Assembly (NCBI GenBank): GCA_943360385.1 | Contig: CALRIM020000028.1 | Location: 1-23,703, forward strand | Reading direction: 5' to 3' | DNA: 23,703 nucleotides | Origin: CAJBVG01 sp943360385 | GTDB taxonomy: Bacteria > Bacteroidota > Bacteroidia > Sphingobacteriales > Sphingobacteriaceae | Part shown: in pieces, positions 14,657-21,062 of the stretch | Layout: each line of letters begins with the position of its first letter | How positions within the stretch are numbered: the stretch's first letter is position 1 | Program-made: the position numbers and the translations under genes | The notes under the pieces: model-generated | Database searches by the model: none | What the model saw: the letters and a program-made list of their open reading frames with translations, nothing else | Told to the model about the DNA's origin: nothing

Positions 14657-16162
14657 TTACAAGCTGATCAGAACCTCCCTATGTTTATGTTTTCTGATTT
14701 CACGTTCAAAGGTTTTGAATTCTTCACTTTTTAATATCCCTTTAGCAAGTTTAATTTTATCAATAAACTCCCAAACTGTTTTGTCATTTCTTGTTCTTAA
14801 AACACAATGAAATCTTGTAGCAATAAAAAAGTAACCTTCGTCTTTTTGACGTTCTATGAATTCGACGTGATGTTCCGAAAGAGTAATAATTTCGTCATTG
14901 ATTTCAGCAAAACCATTTTGATACTCGCTGTAAGAAATATGATTCTCTCCATCTACGATTGCAGTATAATAAGTTTCTTTACCATTGACCATAAAGGGCT
15001 CGCTTTTGTCGTAGTGAACCAATATAAAATCATTAAAAAAACTATTGTCATAATGAATCCATAATTCCTTTATTTTATATTCACTATCTCCAAACTTCCA
15101 AATACCACTTCCTTTATTTTTTAATCTAAAATCAATATTGCCTAAGCCATCATGCCACCATAAGTGATTTTCAAATAATTCTTCTTGATCTTTAAAACTT
15201 TGAAATAACCTGTCAATTCGTGATATATTATCGGAGTGGATTATTCCTGTTTCATTTTTCGGAAAATTACTTACGAGTACTTCTCCGAAATTGTAAATAT
15301 ATTTCCAAACGTTTGGTTCTTTTTTTAAAAGTTCTTTAAAGAAATCTTTTATTTCTTTGATGCTTTGAAATCTATCTTCAGGGTTATTGCTTAGACACTT
15401 TTCGATAATATAGTCATAATCTCTAAGGTTGTTGAATACTGATTTTATTTTTTTTCTATTTGTTCCTCTATGTGTTTCTCCTGTGGCATACCATTGAAGG
15501 ACTTGTCCAATTGCATAAATATCCATAGTTGGATGTGCAGTCACACCAGTGTTTTCTTGCTCGGGCGCAGAAAATAATCTATTCCCAATTCTTTCTTTTG
15601 AATCTGTTTGGGCTCTTAATTCAAATATTTCTGGATTATAATTTGCAATTCCAAAATCTGCTAACACAAATTCTTCCTTATCAAGAAGTATATTTTCTGG
15701 TTTGATATCTCTATGTATTATTCCTTGGTCATGTATTGACTCTACAGTAGATAAAAGAAAATCTGATAAATTCACGAAGTCATCTGAGGAAGATGCTGTT
15801 TCTTTTGCTAACGACTTAGCATATAGTTTCATCAAAATTACAGGAATTTCCAAAATTCCTTCTTCATCTTCAATTTTTAATATATCAAAGTCAACATATC
15901 TAACAATACCTTTCGAATAGTTAAGCGTAACCACGTTAAAATATTCTGCCAGAAATCTTTGTTTTTTCGTTTGTAACATTTTCCCTGTCGCATCAGAAAG
16001 AAGAAACTTTATAGCAAAAACATTATTGAGACTTTTTCCAGAATAAACAATTCCGTTTCCTCCTTGGCCGATTTTATCCACCAATTCTACTTCGCCAATT
16101 GACAAGGTTATTTTTGATTCAGTGCTTTTGATAAATGCTGAAAATCTATTTAATATTATCAT
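14657..16162 (-). CDS. Hanks-type Ser/Thr protein kinase with unknown C-terminal domain
   Basis: A 501-residue protein. Residues 26-280 are a complete eukaryotic-like kinase: glycine loop IGQGGNG (31-37), AIK with Lys52, catalytic loop HRDIKPEN (His150, Asp152), DFG (169-171), the activation-segment end APE (199-201), and PTMDIYAIGQ. All catalytic residues are kept, so it should phosphorylate Ser/Thr. Residues about 285-501 form a second soluble region with no recognised family, ending in basic residues (EIRKHKHREVLISL). No membrane segment, unlike PASTA kinases, so it is cytosolic. It is a single-gene cassette next to Shedu, without a phosphatase. Kinases are known phage-defence effectors or sensors, but this role is only inferred. 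Confidence 0.9.
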   Translation of the reverse strand: MIILNRFSAFIKSTESKITLSIGEVELVDKIGQGGNGIVYSGKSLNNVFAIKFLLSDATGKMLQTKKQRFLAEYFNVVTLNYSKGIVRYVDFDILKIEDEEGILEIPVILMKLYAKSLAKETASSSDDFVNLSDFLLSTVESIHDQGIIHRDIKPENILLDKEEFVLADFGIANYNPEIFELRAQTDSKERIGNRLFSAPEQENTGVTAHPTMDIYAIGQVLQWYATGETHRGTNRKKIKSVFNNLRDYDYIIEKCLSNNPEDRFQSIKEIKDFFKELLKKEPNVWKYIYNFGEVLVSNFPKNETGIIHSDNISRIDRLFQSFKDQEELFENHLWWHDGLGNIDFRLKNKGSGIWKFGDSEYKIKELWIHYDNSFFNDFILVHYDKSEPFMVNGKETYYTAIVDGENHISYSEYQNGFAEINDEIITLSEHHVEFIERQKDEGYFFIATRFHCVLRTRNDKTVWEFIDKIKLAKGILKSEEFKTFEREIRKHKHREVLISL

Positions 16163-16181
16163 GTTGATTTTTAGAGCTTGC

Positions 16182-16312
16182 GTATAACGTTTTCGGGCTT
16201 GGCGATGTGGCGATTTTTACCACAAATGTTGATGCGGAGAACCAAACTTTGATTAACCACAAATGTGTCTGCGGGGCACTGAACCGCCACTTTTGCCAAA
16301 CGCCTGTTATGG
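16182..16312 (-). other. attC-like site 3 (end of WapI-like cassette)
   Basis: A 131-bp site. Left core GTATAAC (16182-16188), right core GTTATGG (16306-16312). Arms TTGGCGATGTGGCG and CGCCACTTTTGCCAA form the outer stem with mismatches. The central 90 bp are close to identical with site 1, and the motif ACAAATGT occurs twice within it. Confidence 0.84.
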
Positions 16313-16321
16313 GATGCCTTT

Positions 16322-16786
16322 TTATTCATTTTTTATTTTGAAGTCTCCATTAATTGGAAACCTCTTTGTGATTGTGTCAAGTTGATGTACAAGTTCCTTT
16401 ATAGATGTCTGGTCAAACCCCATTGTAAATGAAAGTTGTCCTCCATAACCTGGTTGGTCGCTAGCAAGAGCGCTAACTTCAAAGTGTCCTATTCCGTCAC
16501 CAACTATTTTAGGTTCGAGCTGTCCCTCAAGTCCTGAAAATGTAGCCGAGCCTTTTAAGTTGTCATAAAGAGGTCTTAGTTCTTGTTTAAATTTTTCAAA
16601 GTCAATGGTCATAAATTCAGCGTCAAACTGTCCAGAGAATTTACCTCCTTTAACTATCACAGTTGTAATAATCCAATTATTGTCGTAATCGATTTCAGAG
16701 CCTTCTCGAACAAGTCTTTTAGGCTCTAGCCGAACGATGTCTCCAGCGTCAGATATTTCAAAATATATTTCTTGTCTTTCTGTCAT
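16322..16786 (-). CDS. WapI-like immunity protein candidate
   Basis: A 154-residue soluble protein without signal peptide. The order DYDNNWIITTVIVKGGKFSGQFDAEFMTIDFEKFKQEL, then LYDNLKGSATFSGLEGQLEPKIVGDGIGHFEVSALAS, then LSFTMGFDQTSIKELVHQLDTI resembles the WapI immunity family that protects against the CDI-type toxin WapA (DNW ... F ... L ... GxGHxxV ... F ... DQT ... L). This match is from memory of the pattern and has not been searched. No toxin gene is near, so it may be an orphan immunity cassette that guards against neighbours' toxins. Cassette ends: GTTATGGG at 16306-16313 and its inverted copy at 16808-16815. Confidence 0.55.
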   Translation of the reverse strand: MTERQEIYFEISDAGDIVRLEPKRLVREGSEIDYDNNWIITTVIVKGGKFSGQFDAEFMTIDFEKFKQELRPLYDNLKGSATFSGLEGQLEPKIVGDGIGHFEVSALASDQPGYGGQLSFTMGFDQTSIKELVHQLDTITKRFPINGDFKIKNE

Positions 16787-16808
16787 TGTTGTGTCGTCCT
16801 AAGGTTGC

Positions 16809-16940
16809 CCATAACGTTTTGTGGGTTTAAGCAGTTGGCGATTTCGGAGCACAAAACTGTCACCCAGCACGAAAGTTTGATTGGAAAACTGAACTTCATT
16901 TAACCACTGAACCGCTAATTTCTTAAACCCGCTGTTACCA
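16809..16940 (-). other. attC-like site 4 (end of 583-residue gene cassette)
   Basis: A 132-bp site. Left core CCATAAC (16809-16815), right core GTTACCA (16934-16940). Outer arms GGGTTTAAG (16823-16831) and CTTAAACCC (16922-16930) are perfect complements. The centre differs from the other sites. Confidence 0.82.
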
Positions 16941-16965
16941 GCTGGGCTTTGTCCTTCGAGGTTTA

Positions 16966-18717
16966 TCATTTTACTACTTTTAAATATTTATATGCGTCTC
17001 CCGATTTTAATAAAACATATTCACTCCAAAATTTGCTGTCGTCAAGACTTTCAAAGGAAAAATTCCATTCAGTCAATGTTTGTAATTGTGCTATTACAAT
17101 ACTACCGTAGTGCCAAATTTTATCTTTGATTGTCTTTTCATCGAAGGGATGTTCAGTAAAATAAGTCCATTCCAAAATTTGCCCATTCTGCTTGAATAAT
17201 AGAAAATATCTTATTTTCTTTTCACCTTTGTCATTAACAATCTGAATTGGATTGAGAATTACTTCTTTACTCATTGGGAAAATTAATATGAATTCATCTT
17301 TATTTAACAAAACATAGTTGGTGAATTCAAGCGGGTTTTGTTTTTTCTTGTTTTCGTAAAATGGTCTGAAAATATTGTTTGAAATGGAAGAATTGAATGA
17401 CTTTTCCTCTTCTCCTTTTATTTTCTTCAATTCATCAGCAACAATCTCATACATTCCAATGTAATCTCGATTTTCCTTTTCATCTGTCTTCCAAATGGAC
17501 TCACCATACTTCTCCCACTCAGAATCTTTTGTAAGGTCGGGTACTTTTTTAAACAATTTTGTTTCCCAAAAGTCTGGACTAAATTCCGTTGAATTTTCTT
17601 TGAAGAAATTCCATTGTTGTAGGTTATTAAAGAATTTTTGTTGACCATCATTTAATGTCTTTGCTTCAAAGTATGTAACGTTGGATTTTTCATAATACCA
17701 TTTGTCTTTGTACTTCAACCCTTTAACGATATACCCGTACGTTTGGGGAATGTCGTCCAAAAATCCTTCGTCTTTTATGTCTTTATTTGAAATGATATTT
17801 ACATTTTTATCCTTTTTATTATCCTTTAATGTCTTGAAATCTTGTGCGGAGACTTGCTCTAAAAAGAATGCAACAAATTTACTTTTGTCGTTGCTAAAGA
17901 GAGCTTGATAAGCTATGTCAATATTGATGTTACTGTCTAAAGAAGGAATTACATTTCTAATCAATTGTTTGTCTAAAGGCTGATTGAAATAACTATTCAT
18001 TAAAACATCAAATCTTTCTTGCTGTAATTGTTTTTCTCTTTTTAATGTAGGGCTATTTGATGCAATGGTATAAATAACTTCTCCCAATGCTTGTGATAAA
18101 GCATTATTTAAAGTGCAATTAATTGTTTTGTCTTCACAGGCAAACTCAAAACCAGGATTACTCCAGTCGCCAATGTATGTTTTGTCCAGAAGTATTGAAT
18201 TTGAAACATTGTCGTAAAGTTGAACCGAAATTTTTGCATAGCTAATTTTATTCTCTTTGTACAGTTCAATTGAAGCGAAATTTAAAACGTATTGAAGTTT
18301 TTCCTTTTCTGAGTATGTTTTCAAGTCATCCAATGTGCAGTTGCTTTTGGCGTCTTTCAGTTTTATTAATAGATTAGGAAATTTCTCAAAGAAACGATAC
18401 GCCAAAAATTGCTCAGAAAAAAAACTTGCTTGTTTAAAAAAGTCAAGGTCATTAGAAAACGCTATTTCACTTTTGGTAATAATTTGTATATTCTCTGGTT
18501 GCCTTTTAAAATCGGGTGAATTAAGAGCTTGTTCTTGCTCTGAAAGATTTGTGTTTTTCTTGATTTCCTTATTGTAATTTATAACTTCTTTGTCAAACGC
18601 TTTCTCGTATTTTGTCACGTTTGGTGCAAGTATTAGAATTTGCGGTTCGTATACTGTCTGTCCAAAAGTTGTTGTTAAGGTCAGTAAAAATAATATTGTC
18701 ATTAAATATTTCAACAT
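16966..18717 (-). CDS. Exported hypothetical protein of a long cassette
   Basis: A 583-residue protein with signal peptide (residues 1-19, TTTFGQ then TVYEPQ), so periplasmic or outer-membrane associated. The N-terminal part starts VYEPQILILAPNVTKYEKAF and is helix-rich with many Lys/Glu. Around residue 195 a Cys pair occurs (FACEDKTINCTL). The C-terminal half is beta-rich, with repeated aromatic strands and a final LLKSGDAYKYLKVVK. I recognise no family. It is one of the two large cassettes here, about 1.8 kb, well above the usual 0.5-1 kb. Cassette cores GTTACCAGC at 16934-16942 and its inverted copy at 18740-18748 match exactly. Base composition resembles the neighbouring cassettes. Confidence 0.72.
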   Translation of the reverse strand: MLKYLMTILFLLTLTTTFGQTVYEPQILILAPNVTKYEKAFDKEVINYNKEIKKNTNLSEQEQALNSPDFKRQPENIQIITKSEIAFSNDLDFFKQASFFSEQFLAYRFFEKFPNLLIKLKDAKSNCTLDDLKTYSEKEKLQYVLNFASIELYKENKISYAKISVQLYDNVSNSILLDKTYIGDWSNPGFEFACEDKTINCTLNNALSQALGEVIYTIASNSPTLKREKQLQQERFDVLMNSYFNQPLDKQLIRNVIPSLDSNINIDIAYQALFSNDKSKFVAFFLEQVSAQDFKTLKDNKKDKNVNIISNKDIKDEGFLDDIPQTYGYIVKGLKYKDKWYYEKSNVTYFEAKTLNDGQQKFFNNLQQWNFFKENSTEFSPDFWETKLFKKVPDLTKDSEWEKYGESIWKTDEKENRDYIGMYEIVADELKKIKGEEEKSFNSSISNNIFRPFYENKKKQNPLEFTNYVLLNKDEFILIFPMSKEVILNPIQIVNDKGEKKIRYFLLFKQNGQILEWTYFTEHPFDEKTIKDKIWHYGSIVIAQLQTLTEWNFSFESLDDSKFWSEYVLLKSGDAYKYLKVVK

Positions 18718-18741
18718 TGTCGTGTCGTTTTTTAGCCTTGC

Positions 18742-18879
18742 TGGTAACGGTCCGAAGCTAAGCCTCGGGTGGGTTTAATGTACAAATTATTTTATAGGCC
18801 TTGTAATTTAAACACATATTTCTCCTAAATTATAAGGCCTAAGCACTACAGCCCACCTGGGGCTTAGCTGATGTTAGCA
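18742..18879 (-). other. attC-like site 5 (end of lipoprotein cassette)
   Basis: A 138-bp site, the best palindrome of the seven. Left core TGGTAAC (18742-18748), right core GTTAGCA (18873-18879). Outer arms AGCTAAGCC (18756-18764) and GGCTTAGCT (18861-18869) are perfect. An inner 16-bp pair, 18795-18810 with 18826-18841 (AGGCCTT ... AAGGCCT), matches at 15 positions. Confidence 0.87.
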
Positions 18880-18884
18880 GTCGA

Positions 18885-19361
18885 TTAATTTTTTCTAAAT
18901 ACTAAATTGTGTTTTTCCAAATCGTTTCGTTTAAATACTTTTTCGCTAGATTTTTTATAAAGTGAATAAATATATTTAAAACTGTTATTTTGGTATAGTA
19001 ATTTATTTATGCTTTCAAAAGTTATTTCACTATCAGATTCTGTATCAAATTCAATAAAATATGAAGTGAATATTAGAGTGTCTTTTACAAATGAATATTT
19101 GCATTTTTCTTCACCAGTGTCAGTGCTAATATATGTTAGGTTTTTTGGATTATTAAATATTATTGTATCTGGTTTTTCTCCATTTAGCCCAACTTCTCCG
19201 ATAATCCATTTTGAATTTTTGAATTCCTCATAATTCAAATTCTCGGCACCTTCATTTCTATTTATATCAAGATTAACTATTTTATTTTCGATTTTATTGT
19301 TAGTCTTTTTACATGAAGTTAATAATACAAAGATTCCGAATATTAGGGTTCTTATTTTCAT
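18885..19361 (-). CDS. Cassette-borne lipoprotein
   Basis: A 158-residue lipoprotein. The start is placed at the ATG at 19361 because it gives a proper signal (MKIRTLIFGIFVLLTSCKK, lipobox LTSC, Cys17) with an AAAGAGAAA ribosome-binding stretch. The frame stays open to 19583 only because it reads through attC site 6. The mature part has NSKWIIGEVGLNGEKPDTIIF, then GEEKCKYSFVKDTLIFTSYFIEFD, resembling small beta-barrel lipoproteins of the lipocalin-like type in Bacteroidota, though no family is certain. The cassette is bounded by exactly matching 10-bp cores, GTTAGCAGTC at 18873-18882 and GACTGCTAAC at 19382-19391. Function unknown. Confidence 0.8.
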   Translation of the reverse strand: MKIRTLIFGIFVLLTSCKKTNNKIENKIVNLDINRNEGAENLNYEEFKNSKWIIGEVGLNGEKPDTIIFNNPKNLTYISTDTGEEKCKYSFVKDTLIFTSYFIEFDTESDSEITFESINKLLYQNNSFKYIYSLYKKSSEKVFKRNDLEKHNLVFRKN

Positions 19362-19384
19362 TTTCTCTTTATGGTTTAAATGAC

Positions 19385-19516
19385 TGCTAACGGTCGAGGC
19401 TATGCGCAGTGCAGGATTACGAAGCTGCGTCTGTATCAACCGAGACGAAAATTTGCGACGAGAACTGCACTTGCAAAACCTCTGAAACCCGCATTGCGTA
19501 TGAGCTTTTGTTGGCG
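19385..19516 (-). other. attC-like site 6 (end of FabZ-like cassette)
   Basis: A 132-bp site. Left core TGCTAAC (19385-19391), right core GTTGGCG (19510-19516). Outer arms GGCTATGCGCAGTGC and GCATTGCGTATGAGC pair with a few mismatches. It is more GC-rich than the other sites. Confidence 0.82.
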
Positions 19517-19551
19517 GCTGCCCATTTTTACTAATATTATTGAAATCATTA

Positions 19552-19962
19552 CTAATCAATCCTAACACACATCCATGTTGCATCTGCTACCGGCGTTTCA
19601 TCTACATATGCAATGCCCGATTGTTTAATAATTTTCTCACTCAATCGAATATTTTTAATCTCGTATCTTACTTTATCACCAAACTTTACACCCTTATAAA
19701 AATTGGCATTCTCAATGCTTACTAATCCAAATAATCCTTGAGTAATTCCAAGCATTTTCACCCCAGCACCGCCGCACTGAGCCATGGATTCAATAATTAT
19801 CATGCCTGGTACAAATTTAAAATCAGGGAAACTCCCTTTCAAAATCTGTTCCGAGTTATCAAAAGTCCGGTTTCCAACTATCTTATCAGATTCCACTGTA
19901 GTGATTTCATCCACAAATAAGAATGGAGCTCTATGTGGAATTAATGTTTCTATATCTTTCAT
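19552..19962 (-). CDS. FabZ-like hotdog-fold protein lacking the catalytic His
   Basis: A 136-residue protein with the FabZ (3-hydroxyacyl-ACP dehydratase) layout: IPHRAPFLFVDEI (8-20), the hotdog helix VPGMIIIESMAQCGG (51-65) with the catalytic Glu58, YKGVKFGDKVRYEI and the C-terminal ADATWMCVRID. In FabZ the motif before the helix is GHFPG with the catalytic His; here it reads KGSFPDF, so His is Ser44. Dehydration by the usual mechanism is unlikely, and a role in acyl binding or another hotdog activity is possible. It is a cassette bounded by GTTGGCGGC (19510-19518) and its inverted copy (20042-20050). A normal housekeeping FabZ would be elsewhere in the genome. Confidence 0.83.
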   Translation of the reverse strand: MKDIETLIPHRAPFLFVDEITTVESDKIVGNRTFDNSEQILKGSFPDFKFVPGMIIIESMAQCGGAGVKMLGITQGLFGLVSIENANFYKGVKFGDKVRYEIKNIRLSEKIIKQSGIAYVDETPVADATWMCVRID

Positions 19963-20043
19963 ATTTCTAACTTATTCAAATCAATTAGACAATATTATTA
20001 ATTTTCGCATTACACTTTCATTGGAGACATTTTTTGGGGTTGC

Positions 20044-20175
20044 CGCCAACGGTCCGCAGATTTGCGATGGGCAGGCATACTACCACAAATGTTTATTTTA
20101 AGATACAAAATTTCTTCAAGCACAAAAGTGTCTGTAGTGCGCGAAACCCCGCCTATTGCAAATGTGCTGTTATGC
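20044..20175 (-). other. attC-like site 7 (end of first cassette)
   Basis: A 132-bp site. Left core CGCCAAC (20044-20050), right core GTTATGC (20169-20175). Arms GCAGATTTGCGATGGGC and GCCTATTGCAAATGTGC pair at 14 of 17 positions. It shares CCACAAATGTT and AAAGTGTCTG segments with sites 1 and 3, so these three are one family. Confidence 0.84.
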
Positions 20176-20613
20176 AACGTTTTTTCTTTCAAGGATATCC
20201 TGATAAGTTATTTGCTTTATTTTTTTGCTTCTTATAATCTGTGTCACTAAAAGTGTCAAGGAAAGCGAAACCCATAACCAATAACGATATTCAAATGACC
20301 ACCAAATAAATGTCGGAACTATAATTAACCATTGAATAACCATTATAACTTTTACGTGTCTTGAGTTTTTGATAAAAAATAATGTGTCTAAAATCAGCAT
20401 AACAATACCAAACCCAATTATCGGTAAAAATCCATATGTAAGTAAAAAAACAGGGGTCATTATAATTCCTAATAACCAATTCTCTATTGTGTTAGCTGCT
20501 GAATGGTCAAGTCCCAAAGTAGCCATCATCAGAATGCCATTTAAAATTGTCCCGATTAAAAAGCCCAAAAGGTGTATCCAATTCGTAGAATATATTTTAA
20601 AAACTTTTCTCAT
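20170..20613 (-). CDS. Four-helix membrane protein, first cassette
   Basis: A 147-residue protein that is almost all membrane helix: segments at about residues 11-32, 45-75 (one or two passes), 88-106 and 110-125. It ends in a basic cytosolic tail (RSKKIKQITYQDILERKNVA). Trp and Tyr cluster in IWWSFEYRYWLWVSL. No family is recognised. The TAA stop lies inside the attC core, as in the Shedu cassette. The cassette start core GTTGCATAAC (20653-20662) and its end core GTTATGCAAC (20169-20178) are an exact 10-bp inverted pair, so this is the first cassette in the array. Confidence 0.75.
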   Translation of the reverse strand: MRKVFKIYSTNWIHLLGFLIGTILNGILMMATLGLDHSAANTIENWLLGIIMTPVFLLTYGFLPIIGFGIVMLILDTLFFIKNSRHVKVIMVIQWLIIVPTFIWWSFEYRYWLWVSLSLTLLVTQIIRSKKIKQITYQDILERKNVA

Positions 20614-20652
20614 TATATAGGTGTTGGGACTCTCGGTTTGCTGTCTTTAAAT

Positions 20653-20662
20653 GTTGCATAAC
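20653..20662 (-). other. Upstream junction of the first cassette (possible attI-side remnant)
   Basis: GTTGCATAAC is the inverted copy of the first cassette's end core at 20169-20178, so this is a recombination junction. The next base is T (AACT), whereas six of the seven attC ends read AACG and the other (site 1) reads TACG. No 130-bp palindromic partner follows. This fits either an attI-type site or the end of a damaged array. Confidence 0.5.
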
Positions 20663-21026
20663 TCGTATATAACCGAAACTCATTTTCGCTTATCCCACCT
20701 TTTTGAGGTAGCTATGCGAATATTTGTTTCGTTACAATACGAAACACAATTTACAAAATTTCCATCATTCACACCATTCCATATCTGACGCCTAACTCAA
20801 AATACACCCAAGTGACATAATTAACTACAAGATTTGCTGCAAAGTCTCAAGAAAAAGTTCAAGAAAATAGAAGTCTCTCGGCAGGAATCAAACCTGCATC
20901 TAATGTCTAGAAAACACCTATTCTTAATCATTTACATACCTTTAATTATAAAGAGTGTGATTCTATTACTTTTAATTTACAGTAGGCTATTTACTATAAC
21001 GAGCGATATGTAATTCGTATTACGTA
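20663..21026. other. Non-coding stretch between cassette array and crt genes
   Basis: No gene is supported in this stretch of about 360 bp. It holds a hairpin GTTTCGT (20726-20732) / ACGAAAC (20739-20745) with a 6-nt loop, a tRNA-like remnant near 20874-20918, and the start of a 7-bp tandem repeat at 21014. No integrase or attI sequence was recognised. Confidence 0.6.
20874..20918 (-). pseudogene. tRNA-like 3' fragment (TCT anticodon-like loop)
   Basis: On the minus strand: anticodon-stem-like GGTGT / ACATT with loop TTTCTAG (TCT in the anticodon position, Arg), a 4-nt variable region AGAT, a perfect T-arm GCAGG TTTGATT CCTGC, and CGAGAGA where the acceptor 3' strand would be. The acceptor 5' strand and a proper D-arm are absent, and there is no CCA. 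It may be the remnant of a tRNA gene left at a recombination event, or a chance fold. Confidence 0.4.
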
Positions 21027-21062
21027 TTACGTATTTCGTATTACGTATTTCGTAGTACGAGA
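21014..21062. repeat. 7-bp tandem repeat reaching into crtYcd 3' end
   Basis: Units TTCGTAT, TACGTAT, TACGTAT, TTCGTAT, TACGTAT, TTCGTAG, then a partial TACGAGA, in direct succession. The repeat covers the stop codon at 21027 and encodes the last codons (about T-T-K-Y-V-I-R-N-T). A unit length of 7 is not a multiple of 3, so gain or loss of a unit changes the C-terminal reading frame. Confidence 0.85.

Larger units (their letters stand above)
12490..20662 (-). mobile_element. Integron-type gene cassette array without integrase (CALIN)
   Basis: Eight one-gene cassettes in the same direction (minus), separated by seven palindromic attC-like sites of 131-138 bp at 13137, 14518, 16182, 16809, 18742, 19385 and 20044. 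In gene direction every site opens with YAACA and closes with CGTTR (site 1 has CGTAA). For seven cassettes the start core and the end core are inverted copies: GTTATGCAAC for the 147-residue membrane protein, GTTGGCGGC for the FabZ-like gene, GTTAGCAGTC for the lipoprotein, GTTACCAGC for the 583-residue gene, GTTATGGG for the WapI-like gene, 11 of 13 positions for the kinase and GTTATGCGTT for Shedu. This pairing follows from cassette circularisation. No integrase is present in the window. Confidence 0.88.

Noticed and set aside
19362..19583. A 74-residue N-terminal extension of the lipoprotein gene at 18885
   Set aside because: It reads straight through attC site 6. The ATG at 19361 gives a proper lipoprotein signal with a ribosome-binding stretch.
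13137..20175. Palindromes as MITEs or REP/ERIC-like elements
   Set aside because: Their cores differ between sites but match across each cassette, and genes are always in the same direction relative to them; dispersed MITEs do not show this.
20044..20237. Small plus-strand open frames over the attC sites (20034-20250)
   Set aside because: They arise from the palindromes, lack start signals and overlap the minus-strand gene.
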